This document shows positions 19,906-28,450 of a stretch of 64,000 nucleotides of DNA, piece by piece. Within the stretch, counting starts at the first letter, position 1; each line of letters opens with the position of its first letter. Source of the stretch: Brachybacterium sp. SGAir0954. GTDB taxonomy: Bacteria; Actinomycetota; Actinomycetes; Actinomycetales; Dermabacteraceae. Location of the stretch: NCBI RefSeq assembly GCF_005490785.1, contig NZ_CP027295.1, positions 1,612,001 to 1,676,000 on the forward strand, written 5' to 3'. Made by a program: the position numbers and the translations under genes. The notes below the pieces were generated by a model, which made no database searches, was not told the DNA's origin, and saw nothing but the letters and a program-made list of their open reading frames with translations.

Positions 19906-19918
19906 GCGAAGGAGCACC

Positions 19919-21067
19919 ATGACCATCCCGATCCCCGCGGAGGACCCGCGGCACGTGCCGAACCGTGCCGTCGTGGACCCCTCGGCCATCACCGAGAACA
20001 CCCGCGCCATCGCGGGCACCCTCGCCGGGCACACCGCCCTGATGGCCGTCGTGAAGGCGGACGGCTACGGGCACGGCATGCTCACCGCCGCCCGCGCGGC
20101 CCTCGAGGGCGGCGCGACCTGGCTCGGCGTGGCCCACCCCGCGAGCGCCCTCGCCCTCTCGCGCGCGGGCCTCGACGTCAACATCCTCACCTGGCTCTAC
20201 GAGCCGGAGACCGCGAAGGCCGTGCTGCCGGAGGCCCTGCGCGCCGGCGTCAACGTCTCCGTCGGCTCCTTCGAGATGGTCTCGCTGCTCTCCGAGGCCG
20301 CCCGGCAGGCCGACCGCCGCGCCCGCCTCCACCTCAAGATCGACACCGGCATGGGCCGCAACGGCGTGCTCCCGCAGGACGTGCGCCGCATCGCCGCCGC
20401 GATCCAGGAGGACGACTACCTCCGCATCGGCGCCGCCTGGACCCACCTGACCAGCGCCGACGACCCGGCGGACCCGGCGACCGACGCGCAGGTCGAGATC
20501 TTCGACGCCGCCTGCGCGGACCTCGCCGAGGAGATGGGCCCCGTCCCGCTGCAGCACCTCGCGAACTCCGCGGCGACGCTCACCCGCCCCGACCTGCACC
20601 GGGACATCGTGCGCCCCGGGCTCGCGCTCTACGGCTACGCCCCGGTGCCGACGGACCTCGAGCTGCGCCCCGCCATGAGCCTCACGAGCCGCCTCGCCCT
20701 GGTGAAGGAGGTGCCGGAGGGGCAGAGCGTCGGCTACGGCCGCACCTACGCCACCTCCCGCGCGACCCGGCTGGGCCTCGTCCCGATCGGCTACGCGGAC
20801 GGCCTGCACCGCGCGGCGAGCGGACGCGCCGAGGTGCTCGTGCGCACCGCCGAGGGTGACGTCCGCGCCCCGCAGGTGGGCCGCATCAGCATGGACCAGA
20901 TCGTCGTGGACCTCGGCCCGGACTCCGCCGCCCGTGCGGGGGACGAGGTCGTCCTGTTCGGCGCCGGCGCCCCCTCCGCGGAGGACTGGGCGCGCGCCGC
21001 CGGCACCATCCCCTACGAGGTGCTCACCTCAGTCTCCGGCCGCGTGGCCCGCGAGGTCCTCCCGTGA
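19919..21067 (+). CDS. alr: Alanine racemase
   Basis: 382 aa. PLP-dependent interconversion of L- and D-alanine for peptidoglycan. The PLP lysine is Lys46 in AVVKADGYGHG. GYGRTY is a conserved motif of the family, and QVGRISMDQIVVDL is the C-terminal beta-domain block. AAGGAG at 19909-19914 precedes the ATG. A TATCCT at 19881-19886 inside nnr could give an extra promoter. The stop overlaps the tsaE GTG. Confidence 0.97.
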   Translation: MTIPIPAEDPRHVPNRAVVDPSAITENTRAIAGTLAGHTALMAVVKADGYGHGMLTAARAALEGGATWLGVAHPASALALSRAGLDVNILTWLYEPETAKAVLPEALRAGVNVSVGSFEMVSLLSEAARQADRRARLHLKIDTGMGRNGVLPQDVRRIAAAIQEDDYLRIGAAWTHLTSADDPADPATDAQVEIFDAACADLAEEMGPVPLQHLANSAATLTRPDLHRDIVRPGLALYGYAPVPTDLELRPAMSLTSRLALVKEVPEGQSVGYGRTYATSRATRLGLVPIGYADGLHRAASGRAEVLVRTAEGDVRAPQVGRISMDQIVVDLGPDSAARAGDEVVLFGAGAPSAEDWARAAGTIPYEVLTSVSGRVAREVLP

Positions 21068-21642
21068 CCACGCTCTGCGTCGCGACGGACCGCGCGGAGG
21101 GGACCCGCACCCTCGCCCGCGCCCTCGCAGGCGTCCTCCGCGCCGGTGACCTGCTCGTGCTCGACGGCCCCCTCGGCGCCGGGAAGACCACCTTCACCCA
21201 GGGCCTCGGGGCGGGGCTCGATGTGCGCGGTCCCGTCGCCTCGCCGACCTTCGTCATCGAGCGGGTCCATCCCGCGCTGAGCGGCGGCCCGGACCTCGTC
21301 CACGTCGACGCCTACCGGCTGGGCGCGGGGGAGGACCTCGACGACCTCGACCTCGAGGCGGACCTCGACCGCGCCGTTACCGTCATCGAATGGGGCCGCG
21401 GCCGCGTGGAGCACCTCGTGGAGTCGTGGCTGCTCGTGGAGCTCGAGCGGCCGGAGATCTGGGACGGCGACCCGGAGGACCCGGAGGAGCCGCGCACGAT
21501 CCGCCTGACCCCGCAGGGCCCGCGCTGGGACGCGACGGCCAGCGGCGACCTCGCCGAGACCCTGCGCTCCGCGGGGCTCTCCGTCACCACCACCACTGCC
21601 CCGACCGCCGCGATCGCGGCGGAGGACGAGGAGTCACGCTGA
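21064..21642 (+). CDS. tsaE: tRNA threonylcarbamoyladenosine biosynthesis ATPase TsaE
   Basis: 192 aa. TsaE is the ATPase of the bacterial t6A synthesis complex with TsaB and TsaD. Walker A is GPLGAGKTT; PVASPTFVIE and HVDAYRL are family blocks, and TVIEWGRG is the conserved tryptophan region. The C-terminal 50 residues are an unconserved extension. The GTG at 21064 overlaps the alr stop, and the stop shares one base with the tsaB ATG, indicating coupled translation. Confidence 0.94.
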   Translation: MTTLCVATDRAEGTRTLARALAGVLRAGDLLVLDGPLGAGKTTFTQGLGAGLDVRGPVASPTFVIERVHPALSGGPDLVHVDAYRLGAGEDLDDLDLEADLDRAVTVIEWGRGRVEHLVESWLLVELERPEIWDGDPEDPEEPRTIRLTPQGPRWDATASGDLAETLRSAGLSVTTTTAPTAAIAAEDEESR

Positions 21643-22385
21643 TGCTGCTCGGGATCGACACCTCCGGCGCCGTGAGCGTCGCCGCCGCCCGCGGCATCCT
21701 CGGCGACGGCCCCCTCGAGGTCCTCGCCGTCGCCGGGGACGACCGCGCCCGCCACCACGACGAGGTGCTGCTGGGCCTCGTCGACGAGGTGCTCACCGCG
21801 GCCGGTGCCACCCGCTCCGAGGTCACGGGCGTCGTCGCCGGTCGCGGCCCCGGCCCCTTCACCGGGCTGCGGGTGGGGCTCGTCGTCGCGCGCACGATCG
21901 CGGCGGTGCTCGACGTGCCGCTCGTGGGCGTCTGCTCCCTCGACGCGCTCGCGCACGAGGCGCTCGCCGAGGCCGACGCCGCGGCCGGTTCCGACGAGCC
22001 CGCCGTCGGCCCCGAGGCCGGGACCGCTGCACCGCTCACGGTCGCGGTCGCCCTCGACGCCCGGCGCCGCGAGGTCTACCACGCCCGCTACCGCCGCACG
22101 GAGGACGGGGACCTGGTGCGCGAGCACGGGCCCGCCGTCGGCGCCCCGGCGGACGTCGCCGCCGAGCTCACGGCCTGCGACCTGCTCGTGGGCTCCGGAA
22201 CCGCCCTGTACCCCGAGCTGCTGCCCGCGCCCTCGTCGCTCGCGCACGCGGACGCCGGGCACCTGCTCGAGGTCGCCTCGCAGCTGGTCGCCCGCGGCGA
22301 GGACCTCACCGACACGGCCCCGCTGTACCTGCGCGAGCCCGACGCCGCGAAGCCCACCGCGCGCAAGAGCGCGCTGGGCCGCTGA
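21642..22385 (+). CDS. tsaB: tRNA threonylcarbamoyladenosine biosynthesis protein TsaB
   Basis: 247 aa. TsaB is the ASKHA-fold partner that scaffolds TsaD in t6A37 modification of ANN-decoding tRNAs. MLLGIDTSGAVSVA is the phosphate-1 region, GRGPGPFTGLRVGL the family hallmark, and VALDARRREVYHA the third conserved block. The start was chosen for the TGATG overlap with tsaE. rimI follows after 14 nt. Its essential partner tsaD is not in the window. Confidence 0.94.
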   Translation: MLLGIDTSGAVSVAAARGILGDGPLEVLAVAGDDRARHHDEVLLGLVDEVLTAAGATRSEVTGVVAGRGPGPFTGLRVGLVVARTIAAVLDVPLVGVCSLDALAHEALAEADAAAGSDEPAVGPEAGTAAPLTVAVALDARRREVYHARYRRTEDGDLVREHGPAVGAPADVAAELTACDLLVGSGTALYPELLPAPSSLAHADAGHLLEVASQLVARGEDLTDTAPLYLREPDAAKPTARKSALGR

Positions 22386-22399
22386 GCCGGGACGGCGCC

Positions 22400-22912
22400 G
22401 TGCCGTCGATCGGTCCCGTGACCGTGGGCGGTCCCGCGCCGGGGCCCGGGTCGCCCTGGGCCCTGCGTCGGGCCCGTCCCGAGGACCTGGGCCCGATCGC
22501 GGAGGCGGAGCTCGCGCTCTTCCCCGGCGAGGCCTGGAGCCCCGCCCAGCTCGCCGAGGAGATCGCCCACCCCTCCCGGGACTACGTGGTCGCCGCCGAG
22601 GGCGAGGACGCCGCCGGCCCGCTGCTCGGCTACGCCGGGATCATGGTCGCCGGCGACGTGGCGGACCTGCACACGATCGGCACCCTGCGGCCGGGGGTCG
22701 GGATCGGCCGGGCGCTGCTGCGCTGGTGCGAGGAGGTCGCCGTGGTGCGCCGTGCGGAGCGCATGCTGCTCGAGGTGCGGGAGGACAACGACCGGGCCCG
22801 CACGTTCTACACGCGGGCCGGGTACGTGGAGATCGGTCGTCGCCCCGGCTACTACCGGCTCCCGGACCGCACCGTCGACGCCCTCGTCATGGAGCGCCGC
22901 CTGCGGGCCTGA
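22400..22912 (+). CDS. rimI: [Ribosomal protein S18]-alanine N-acetyltransferase RimI-like
   Basis: 170 aa GNAT. RimI acetylates the N terminus of S18, and in actinobacteria often other proteins too. LRRARPEDL starts the fold, LHTIGTLRPGVGIGRALL is motif A with the acetyl-CoA pyrophosphate loop (degenerate R/Q-x-x-G-x-G/A), LEVREDNDRARTFYTRAGY is motif B with the typical Asn and Tyr, and RPGYYRLPDRTVDALVM is the RimI-type end. The GTG at 22400 is the most upstream start; the first 20 residues are not conserved. Last gene of the acpS operon. Confidence 0.85.
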   Translation: MPSIGPVTVGGPAPGPGSPWALRRARPEDLGPIAEAELALFPGEAWSPAQLAEEIAHPSRDYVVAAEGEDAAGPLLGYAGIMVAGDVADLHTIGTLRPGVGIGRALLRWCEEVAVVRRAERMLLEVREDNDRARTFYTRAGYVEIGRRPGYYRLPDRTVDALVMERRLRA

Positions 22913-22942
22913 CAGCCCGCCGGCGGGCCCGGCCGCCGCCGA

Positions 22943-24655
22943 TCAGACGAAGGCGCGGACCTTCTGGAACAGCTCGGGGTAGGACCGCTCGAGCCGGGCG
23001 GCGCCCAGACGCAGCCCCACGACCAGCACGACCGCGCCGATCAGGACGGCCACGAGCCCGGCGAGCAGCTCGATGAGCGGGCCGCCGCCCAGCAGACCCC
23101 AGATCGCGAGGCCGATCGCCGGGATCTGCGGCACGCCCATCGCGGCCGAGGTGATCGCCATCGAGAGCATGGCGTTCGCGCTCGAGGCGGACTTGTCCTT
23201 CATCGGGTTCGTGCCCGGAGGGGACGTGGGGTAGGGCAGCAGCGTGCCCGCCAGGACCGAGGCGCCCCAGCCGGAGAGCATCAGTCCGAGCATGCCCAGG
23301 AGGATCACGGGGAGGTGCGCGGTCATGCCGAGCACGACGGAGACGGCGGCGGAGAGCACGAGCACGATCGGGAGCACGATGACCGCGGCGGCGATGACGC
23401 GGCCCAGCAGGTTCGCCCGGGCCGGTGCACCGGCGGTGATGTTCACCCATCCGGCGGGGCCGTCGAAGCCGATCTCGTTGGAGATCGCGATGCCGGTGAG
23501 ACCGCCCATCGCGACGACCATGATCATCATGAACGAGCGCGACTCCGGCAGCACGACGCCCATCGCCCCGAAGAACACGAACATCACCGGGTAGATGCTG
23601 ATCGCCGCGAGGTAGCGGGTGTCCCGTCGCCAGTAGCGGAGGCTGCGGCCGATCACCGCGCCGAGCGCCGTGCTGGGCGCCCAGCGGGGGACGAGGGCGG
23701 AGACCTTCGCCGTGCCGGAGGAGGCGTCCCCGGTGAGCGCGGAGGTCATCGCCGCGTCGAGGGAGCGTCGCCACCAGCGCCACACGAGCCAGATCGAGGC
23801 GGCCGTGACCGCGGCCCGCCCGAGGGCCACGAGGACCGCGCCCTCGGCGAGGTCCATGGGCACCGCGAAGGGGGCGCCGATCGGCGTCCAGGCGAGGACG
23901 TCCACGGCGACGAGGAAGGTGGGCAGCAGCTGGTCGAGGTCGAGAGAGCCGAGCGACTGCATGCCCACGGAGAAGGCGTAGACGACCGCGAGGAACACGA
24001 CCATCGCGAGAATCCCGCCGAGCTCACGGCCGCTGCGGGAGCTCGCCCGACCGGCCTGGTGGGCGAACACGGCGCGCGGCAGCAGCAGGCACAGCACCAC
24101 CCCGGCGAGGTTCGCAGGGACCAGGGCGATCAGCGCGAGCACCGTCCACAGCGGACCGGGGCCCAGGAGCAGCAGCCAGATCGCCTCGAAGACGGTCGCG
24201 ACGGCGACGGCGGCGAGCGTGAACAGGCTCGGCAGGCTGAGCGCCGCGGCGGCGAAGAGGCCCGGCTGCAGCTCCCGGGCGCGCCGGGGGAGGAGGGCGA
24301 AGGCGCGGGCGTCGAGCGTGTCGTCGACCCCGAAGGCGAGCAGCGGCACCAGCAGCCAGAGGAGCACGGCGGCGACGCCGAGGGTGCGCAGGATCAGCGG
24401 GAAGGTCTCGCCCCCGCCGCTCCACAGTGTCGTCCCGAGGAAGGCGAAGGTGAGGCCCACAAGGCCGCCGAGCGCGTAGAGCGAGCCGATCACGGTGCCG
24501 ACGATCTTGCCGACGTTCTTGCGGTAGGACCGCTTCCAGAGCGTCCACTTCAGGCCCATCAGCAGGCGGATCACCGCACGCGTCGGGATCTCGCCGTGGC
24601 CCGCGTGCTGCGCGGAGGCGACGGCGGTCTGCTCGCTGCTCAGGACTCCAGCCAC
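22943..24655 (-). CDS. ABC transporter permease (ABC-2-like, multi-spanning)
   Basis: 570 aa very hydrophobic protein with roughly 10-12 membrane segments (for example VVFLAVVYAFSVGM, VIVLPIVLVLSAAVSVVLG, LIGAVVLVVGLRLG). No periplasmic or nucleotide-binding domain. The GTG at 24655 follows GGAGGGG at 8 nt and lies 16 nt inside the ATPase gene, so the pair is co-translated. It should form the membrane part of the transporter with the ATPase; the substrate is unknown. Export is likelier than import because no solute-binding protein is encoded nearby. Confidence 0.85.
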   Translation of the reverse strand: MAGVLSSEQTAVASAQHAGHGEIPTRAVIRLLMGLKWTLWKRSYRKNVGKIVGTVIGSLYALGGLVGLTFAFLGTTLWSGGGETFPLILRTLGVAAVLLWLLVPLLAFGVDDTLDARAFALLPRRARELQPGLFAAAALSLPSLFTLAAVAVATVFEAIWLLLLGPGPLWTVLALIALVPANLAGVVLCLLLPRAVFAHQAGRASSRSGRELGGILAMVVFLAVVYAFSVGMQSLGSLDLDQLLPTFLVAVDVLAWTPIGAPFAVPMDLAEGAVLVALGRAAVTAASIWLVWRWWRRSLDAAMTSALTGDASSGTAKVSALVPRWAPSTALGAVIGRSLRYWRRDTRYLAAISIYPVMFVFFGAMGVVLPESRSFMMIMVVAMGGLTGIAISNEIGFDGPAGWVNITAGAPARANLLGRVIAAAVIVLPIVLVLSAAVSVVLGMTAHLPVILLGMLGLMLSGWGASVLAGTLLPYPTSPPGTNPMKDKSASSANAMLSMAITSAAMGVPQIPAIGLAIWGLLGGGPLIELLAGLVAVLIGAVVLVVGLRLGAARLERSYPELFQKVRAFV

Positions 24656-25488
24656 GACAGGCTCCCCTCCGCGACGCGTGCGCCGCCCACGAGATCGATG
24701 AAGCGCTGCACGAGGGTCCCCTCGCCGCGCACCTCGGCGAGCGTGCCGTCGGCCTTGAGCTCGCCGCCCGCGATGATCGCGACGTGGCTGCACAGGCCCT
24801 CGACGAGCTCCATGACGTGGCTCGAGAGCACGACCGTGCCGCCGCCGTCCACGTAGGCGGTGAGGATGGTGCGGATGACCTGCGCGGAGACCGGGTCGAC
24901 GGCCTCGAGCGGCTCATCGAGCACGAGCAGCCGCGGCGCGTGGATGAGGGCGGAGGCCAGCAGGATCTTCTTGGTCATGCCGGCGGAGTAGTCGACGACG
25001 AGCTTGCCGTCCTCGCCCGCGAGGTCGAGCGCCTCGAGGAGGGAGGCGCTGCGCTCCTCGACGGTCGCGGCGTCCATGCCGCGCAGCAGGCCCACGTAGG
25101 TGAGGAGCTCGCGGCCGGTGAGCCGGTCGAAGGTGCGCAGGCCGTCGGCGAGCACGCCGAGGCGTGCCTTCGCGCGGGCGGGCTGCTGCCACATGTCCTC
25201 GCCGAGCACGACCGCGCTGCCGGCGTCGGGCCGCAGCAGACCGGTCGCCATCGACAGCGTCGTCGTCTTCCCGGCGCCGTTGGGGCCGACGATCCCGTAG
25301 AACGAGCCGCGGGGCACGTCGAGGGAGAGCCCGTGGACGACCTCGCGGTCGTCGAATGACTTCCGCAGGCCGCGGATCGAGAGCGCGGCGGAGGAGTCGG
25401 GGGCGGCGGCGGCGTCGAGCGGCGCGGCGGCGCCGAGCTCCTCGGGCGCGGCGGGGCGGGGGGCGGGGGAGGCGTCGGGCGTCGACAT
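24640..25488 (-). CDS. ABC transporter ATP-binding protein
   Basis: 282 aa. Walker A GPNGAGKTT, the Q-loop region shortened, a degenerate signature YSAGMTKK in place of LSGGQ, Walker B LLVLDEPLEAVD and the H-loop SSHVMELVE. This is the CcmA/NatA-like class of exporter ATPases. An Ala/Pro-rich N terminus of about 35 residues precedes the domain. The ATG at 25488 is the only in-frame start near the domain. It is followed by the overlapping permease gene. Confidence 0.9.
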   Translation of the reverse strand: MSTPDASPAPRPAAPEELGAAAPLDAAAAPDSSAALSIRGLRKSFDDREVVHGLSLDVPRGSFYGIVGPNGAGKTTTLSMATGLLRPDAGSAVVLGEDMWQQPARAKARLGVLADGLRTFDRLTGRELLTYVGLLRGMDAATVEERSASLLEALDLAGEDGKLVVDYSAGMTKKILLASALIHAPRLLVLDEPLEAVDPVSAQVIRTILTAYVDGGGTVVLSSHVMELVEGLCSHVAIIAGGELKADGTLAEVRGEGTLVQRFIDLVGGARVAEGSLSWLES

Positions 25489-25643
25489 GCGCCCCACGCT
25501 AGTGACCCGCGCCCCTGCGGGACCCCGCCACGGGGCGCGAGGGGGTGCGACCTTCGTCGAGGACCTCCGGCCGGCGGCGCCCCGTCGGGCCGGGCCGCGT
25601 GTACCGGCTGGTCGTCGGCAGGTGCGGCCGCAAGCGGGGCCGC

Positions 25644-25649
25644 TAGAGT
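25644..25649 (+). promoter_or_regulatory. -10 hexamer upstream of the AI-2E-family gene
   Basis: TAGAGT ends 7 nt before a GTG at 25657 that is in frame with the ATG at 25687. The same transcript carries GAAAGGA at 25674-25680 for the downstream ATG, so two starts are possible from one message. Confidence 0.55.
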
Positions 25650-25686
25650 GTGCCCCGTGAGCCGATCGGCTCCGAAAGGAGAAGCG

Positions 25687-27015
25687 ATGCCCAAGCTGCG
25701 TCCCGCCCCCAAGGGCCCCGCCCTCGCCCAGGAGGTCGCGGAGATCCCGATCGGCGTCCGCCGCCTCGGTGCCTGGTCCTGGAGGCTGCTCGTCATCGTC
25801 GCCGCCGCGGCCCTGCTGCTCTGGGGCATCAGCAAGATCTCCACGCTCGTGATCCCGGTGCTGCTGGCCGTGCTGCTCGCCGCGATGCTCTCGCCGATCG
25901 TCAAGCTGCTCACGAAGTACACCTTCCTGGGCCGCGGCGCCGCGAGCGCCGTCGCGATGCTGGGCCTGCTCATCGTCATCGCCGGCATGTTCACCCTCGC
26001 CGGCCGCCAGCTCATCGCCCAGTGGTCGGACATCCAGGACAAGGCGATCAGCGGTTTCCAGTCCCTCACGACCTGGGCGACCGGCACCTTCCAGATCGAC
26101 GACACGATGATCAGCTCGGCGATCGACGAGGGGCTCACCCAGCTCCAGCAGAACGCCGACGCCCTGCTGAACTCGGCGCTGAGCACCGCGGCGGTCCTCG
26201 GCAACGTCGTCACCGGCATCGTCGTGTGCCTGTTCAGCCTCTTCTTCATGCTCTCGGGCGGCGCCGGGATCTGGCGCTGGGTGATCGGGCTGCTGCCCCC
26301 GCAGGCCCGCGTCCCCACGCACGAGTCGGTGCGCCGCGGCTGGAAGGCCCTCTCGGCGTACGTGCGCACGCAGATCCTCGTGGCGGCCGTGGACGCGACC
26401 GGCATCGCGATCGGCATGCTGGCCCTGGGCCTCGGCGTGTACGCCGTGCCGATCTGGCTGCTCGTCTTCCTGTTCTCGTTCATCCCGCTCGTGGGCGCGA
26501 TCCTCTCCGGCGCGATCGCGGTGCTGCTGGTGCTCGTGCTGAACGGCTGGGTGGGCGCGATCATCATGCTCGTCGTGGTGCTCGGCGTGCAGCAGCTCGA
26601 GGGCAACGTGCTCCAGCCCTTCCTCATGGGCAAGGCCGTCGAGCTCCACCCGCTCGCGGTGTTCCTCGGCGTGGCCGCGGGCGCGATGGTCGCCGGCATC
26701 CCCGGTGCGCTCTTCGCGATCCCGATCATCGCCTTCGTCAACGCGACGATGCTCTACCTGGTGGGTCGTGACCCGAGCCCCGAGCTGGGCACGGACCCCA
26801 CGCTGAGGACCTTCCTTGCCTCGCTGGGCCGCGGCGCCCGCGGCTCCGACGCCGAGGAGGAGGCGAGCGAGCACGAGGTCGAGGGGGAGAAGACCGAGGA
26901 GCCGGACGAGGACGCGCCGGCGACGGCCCCCGAGGGCGATGCGGAGGACACCCCCGTGACGGCCCCCGAGAAGGCGCCCGGGAGGGCTCCGGGGACGACG
27001 ACCACCGAGGGCTGA
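25687..27015 (+). CDS. AI-2E family transporter (putative permease)
   Basis: 442 aa. The family includes TqsA/YdiK-like permeases; substrates vary and few are proven. Paired N-terminal membrane helices (LLVIVAAAALLLWGI, LVIPVLLAVLLAAML), a soluble middle, and a C-terminal block of four or five helices with the conserved FSFIPLVGAILSG and QQLEGNVLQPFLMG. The last 75 residues are acidic and low-complexity. The ATG at 25687 has GAAAGGA upstream; a GTG at 25657 would add 10 residues as a leaderless start. A bidirectional terminator follows. Confidence 0.9.
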   Translation: MPKLRPAPKGPALAQEVAEIPIGVRRLGAWSWRLLVIVAAAALLLWGISKISTLVIPVLLAVLLAAMLSPIVKLLTKYTFLGRGAASAVAMLGLLIVIAGMFTLAGRQLIAQWSDIQDKAISGFQSLTTWATGTFQIDDTMISSAIDEGLTQLQQNADALLNSALSTAAVLGNVVTGIVVCLFSLFFMLSGGAGIWRWVIGLLPPQARVPTHESVRRGWKALSAYVRTQILVAAVDATGIAIGMLALGLGVYAVPIWLLVFLFSFIPLVGAILSGAIAVLLVLVLNGWVGAIIMLVVVLGVQQLEGNVLQPFLMGKAVELHPLAVFLGVAAGAMVAGIPGALFAIPIIAFVNATMLYLVGRDPSPELGTDPTLRTFLASLGRGARGSDAEEEASEHEVEGEKTEEPDEDAPATAPEGDAEDTPVTAPEKAPGRAPGTTTTEG

Positions 27016-27058
27016 TCCCCTCCGCGGCCGTCCCCGGTCCTCCGGGACCCGGACACGA

Positions 27059-27093
27059 CGAAGCCCCCACCGGCACGGCCGGTGGGGGCTTCG
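27059..27093. terminator. Bidirectional terminator between AI-2E gene and greA
   Basis: Fifteen-base perfect arms 27059-27073 and 27079-27093 (CGAAGCCCCCACCGG and complement) with a 5-nt loop, between convergent genes. Confidence 0.88.
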
Positions 27094-27136
27094 CTCTCCG
27101 CTGTCCCGCGCGGACCCCGGCGCGGGAGGCCTGCGG

Positions 27137-27625
27137 TCAGGCCTTGTAGGGCGTGGCCCCGGTGATCTCGATCGGCAGCGACTTGCCGTTGGGGGCGGTG
27201 TAGTCGATCGTCTGGCCGACGCTGGCGCCGTGGATCGCCGCGCCGAGCGGGGAGTCCGAGGAGAAGACCTCGAGGTCGGTGCCCTCGGCGATCTCGCGGT
27301 TGCCGAGCAGGAAGGTGCGCTCGGAGCCGGCCATCGTGATGGTGACGACCATGCCGGGCTCGACGACGCCGTCGTCCTCCGGGGCCTCGCCGACCACGGC
27401 GTTCTTCAGCAGGTGCTTGAGGTCCGTGATGCGGGCCTCGTTCATGCCCTGCTCCTCGCGGGCCGCGTGGTAGCCGCCGTTCTCCTTGAGGTCGCCCTCG
27501 TCGCGGGCCGCGGCGATGCGCTCGGCGATCTCGGTGCGGCGCGGGCCCTCGAGCTCCGCGAGCTCGTTGGCGAGGCGGTCGTAGGCATCCTGGGTGAGCC
27601 AGGCGCCATTCGGCTGGCTGCTCAT
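27137..27625 (-). CDS. greA: Transcription elongation factor GreA
   Basis: 162 aa. GreA stimulates RNA polymerase to cleave backtracked RNA. WLTQDAYDRLANELAEL starts the coiled coil, whose tip carries the acidic DEGDLKENGGYH pair; the C-terminal FKBP-like domain has SPLGAAIHGASVGQ. The ATG at 27625 follows AGGAGTG; an in-frame ATG 18 codons upstream is not needed. The leader of about 120 nt from a possible TAGAGT -10 (27755-27760, minus) contains a GAGGGC/GCCCTC hairpin. Confidence 0.96.
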   Translation of the reverse strand: MSSQPNGAWLTQDAYDRLANELAELEGPRRTEIAERIAAARDEGDLKENGGYHAAREEQGMNEARITDLKHLLKNAVVGEAPEDDGVVEPGMVVTITMAGSERTFLLGNREIAEGTDLEVFSSDSPLGAAIHGASVGQTIDYTAPNGKSLPIEITGATPYKA

Positions 27626-27868
27626 GGGTTCACTCCTGTCGTTCTGTGGGGTCGGGAGGGCCTGAGAGCCCTCCGACACGAATCACGGGGCACATGACAT
27701 CCATGCGCCCCGTGTGCGGGTGATGACGTCCGGCGTGGAGCCGGTATCCGGAGAACTCTACACCGGGGGTGCGCGGTGGCCCCAGCATCCACGCAGGTGC
27801 CGACCGCGTGTTCGGCGGCCCGTCGGCGCCCGCGGGAGCGCCTCCGACGGCCCCGGGACCGCCGCGGC

Positions 27869-28261
27869 TCAGACCGGCGAGCAGTCGAGGATCTCGGCGG
27901 AGACCGCCTCGCCCTGGGTCGAGATCGTCACCGTGTGCGCGGTGCGGCGCTCGGTCTGCGCGGGGATCGGGACCTCGACGAAGCCCACCTGGGCGCGGCC
28001 GTCGTTCATCGCCTGGATCGTGCAGGTGGCGGCGTCGCCCGGATCCATCGTCACGGTGAAGTCCACGCGGATCGCGTGCTCGCCGACGTGGTCGTAGGAG
28101 ACGAGCTCGGAGCGCACGGGCTGGTCCGCGAAGCGCAGCCCGACGAGCACGAGCACGACGAGCGCGACGGCCGCTCCGAGCACCAGGAGGAGGCGGGCGG
28201 TGCGTCGGGGGACGAGGGGCCCGCCGTAGCGGGCCGTGTCCCGGGCGGGGGAGTCGCTCAT
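27869..28261 (-). CDS. DUF4307 membrane-anchored protein
   Basis: 130 aa. One membrane helix (LLLVLGAAVALVVLVLVGL, about residues 23-41) is followed by a small exported domain with DFTVTMDPGDAATCTIQAMN and a C-terminal CSPV; the two cysteines may pair. This matches the DUF4307 family (Rv1081c in M. tuberculosis, by memory), found divergent from mca in many actinobacteria as here. Function unknown. The ATG at 28261 is the only reasonable start. Confidence 0.8.
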   Translation of the reverse strand: MSDSPARDTARYGGPLVPRRTARLLLVLGAAVALVVLVLVGLRFADQPVRSELVSYDHVGEHAIRVDFTVTMDPGDAATCTIQAMNDGRAQVGFVEVPIPAQTERRTAHTVTISTQGEAVSAEILDCSPV

Positions 28262-28363
28262 GGCGGGAGTCTCCCAGATGCACCTGGGACACGGCCCTCG
28301 GGGCGACCGCGGACGGCTGTGGCGGGAGCGACATCACGGAGCGACGGTCCAGGTGGGGTGGCG

Positions 28364-28369
28364 TAGTCT
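28364..28369 (+). promoter_or_regulatory. -10 hexamer upstream of mca
   Basis: TAGTCT ends 6 nt before an in-frame GTG at 28376, 75 nt upstream of the ribosome-binding-site start at 28451. Confidence 0.55.
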
Positions 28370-28450
28370 CGTGCGGTGCCGGACAGCGCTCCCGCGAGCG
28401 CCGCCCGCCCCGTCCCGGCGGCCTCCCGCCGCATCCTCCCGAGGAGAACC

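Noticed and set aside
25657..25686. GTG at 25657 as the sole start of the AI-2E permease
   Set aside because: The ATG at 25687 has a better ribosome binding site and matches the family N terminus; the GTG is kept as an alternative.
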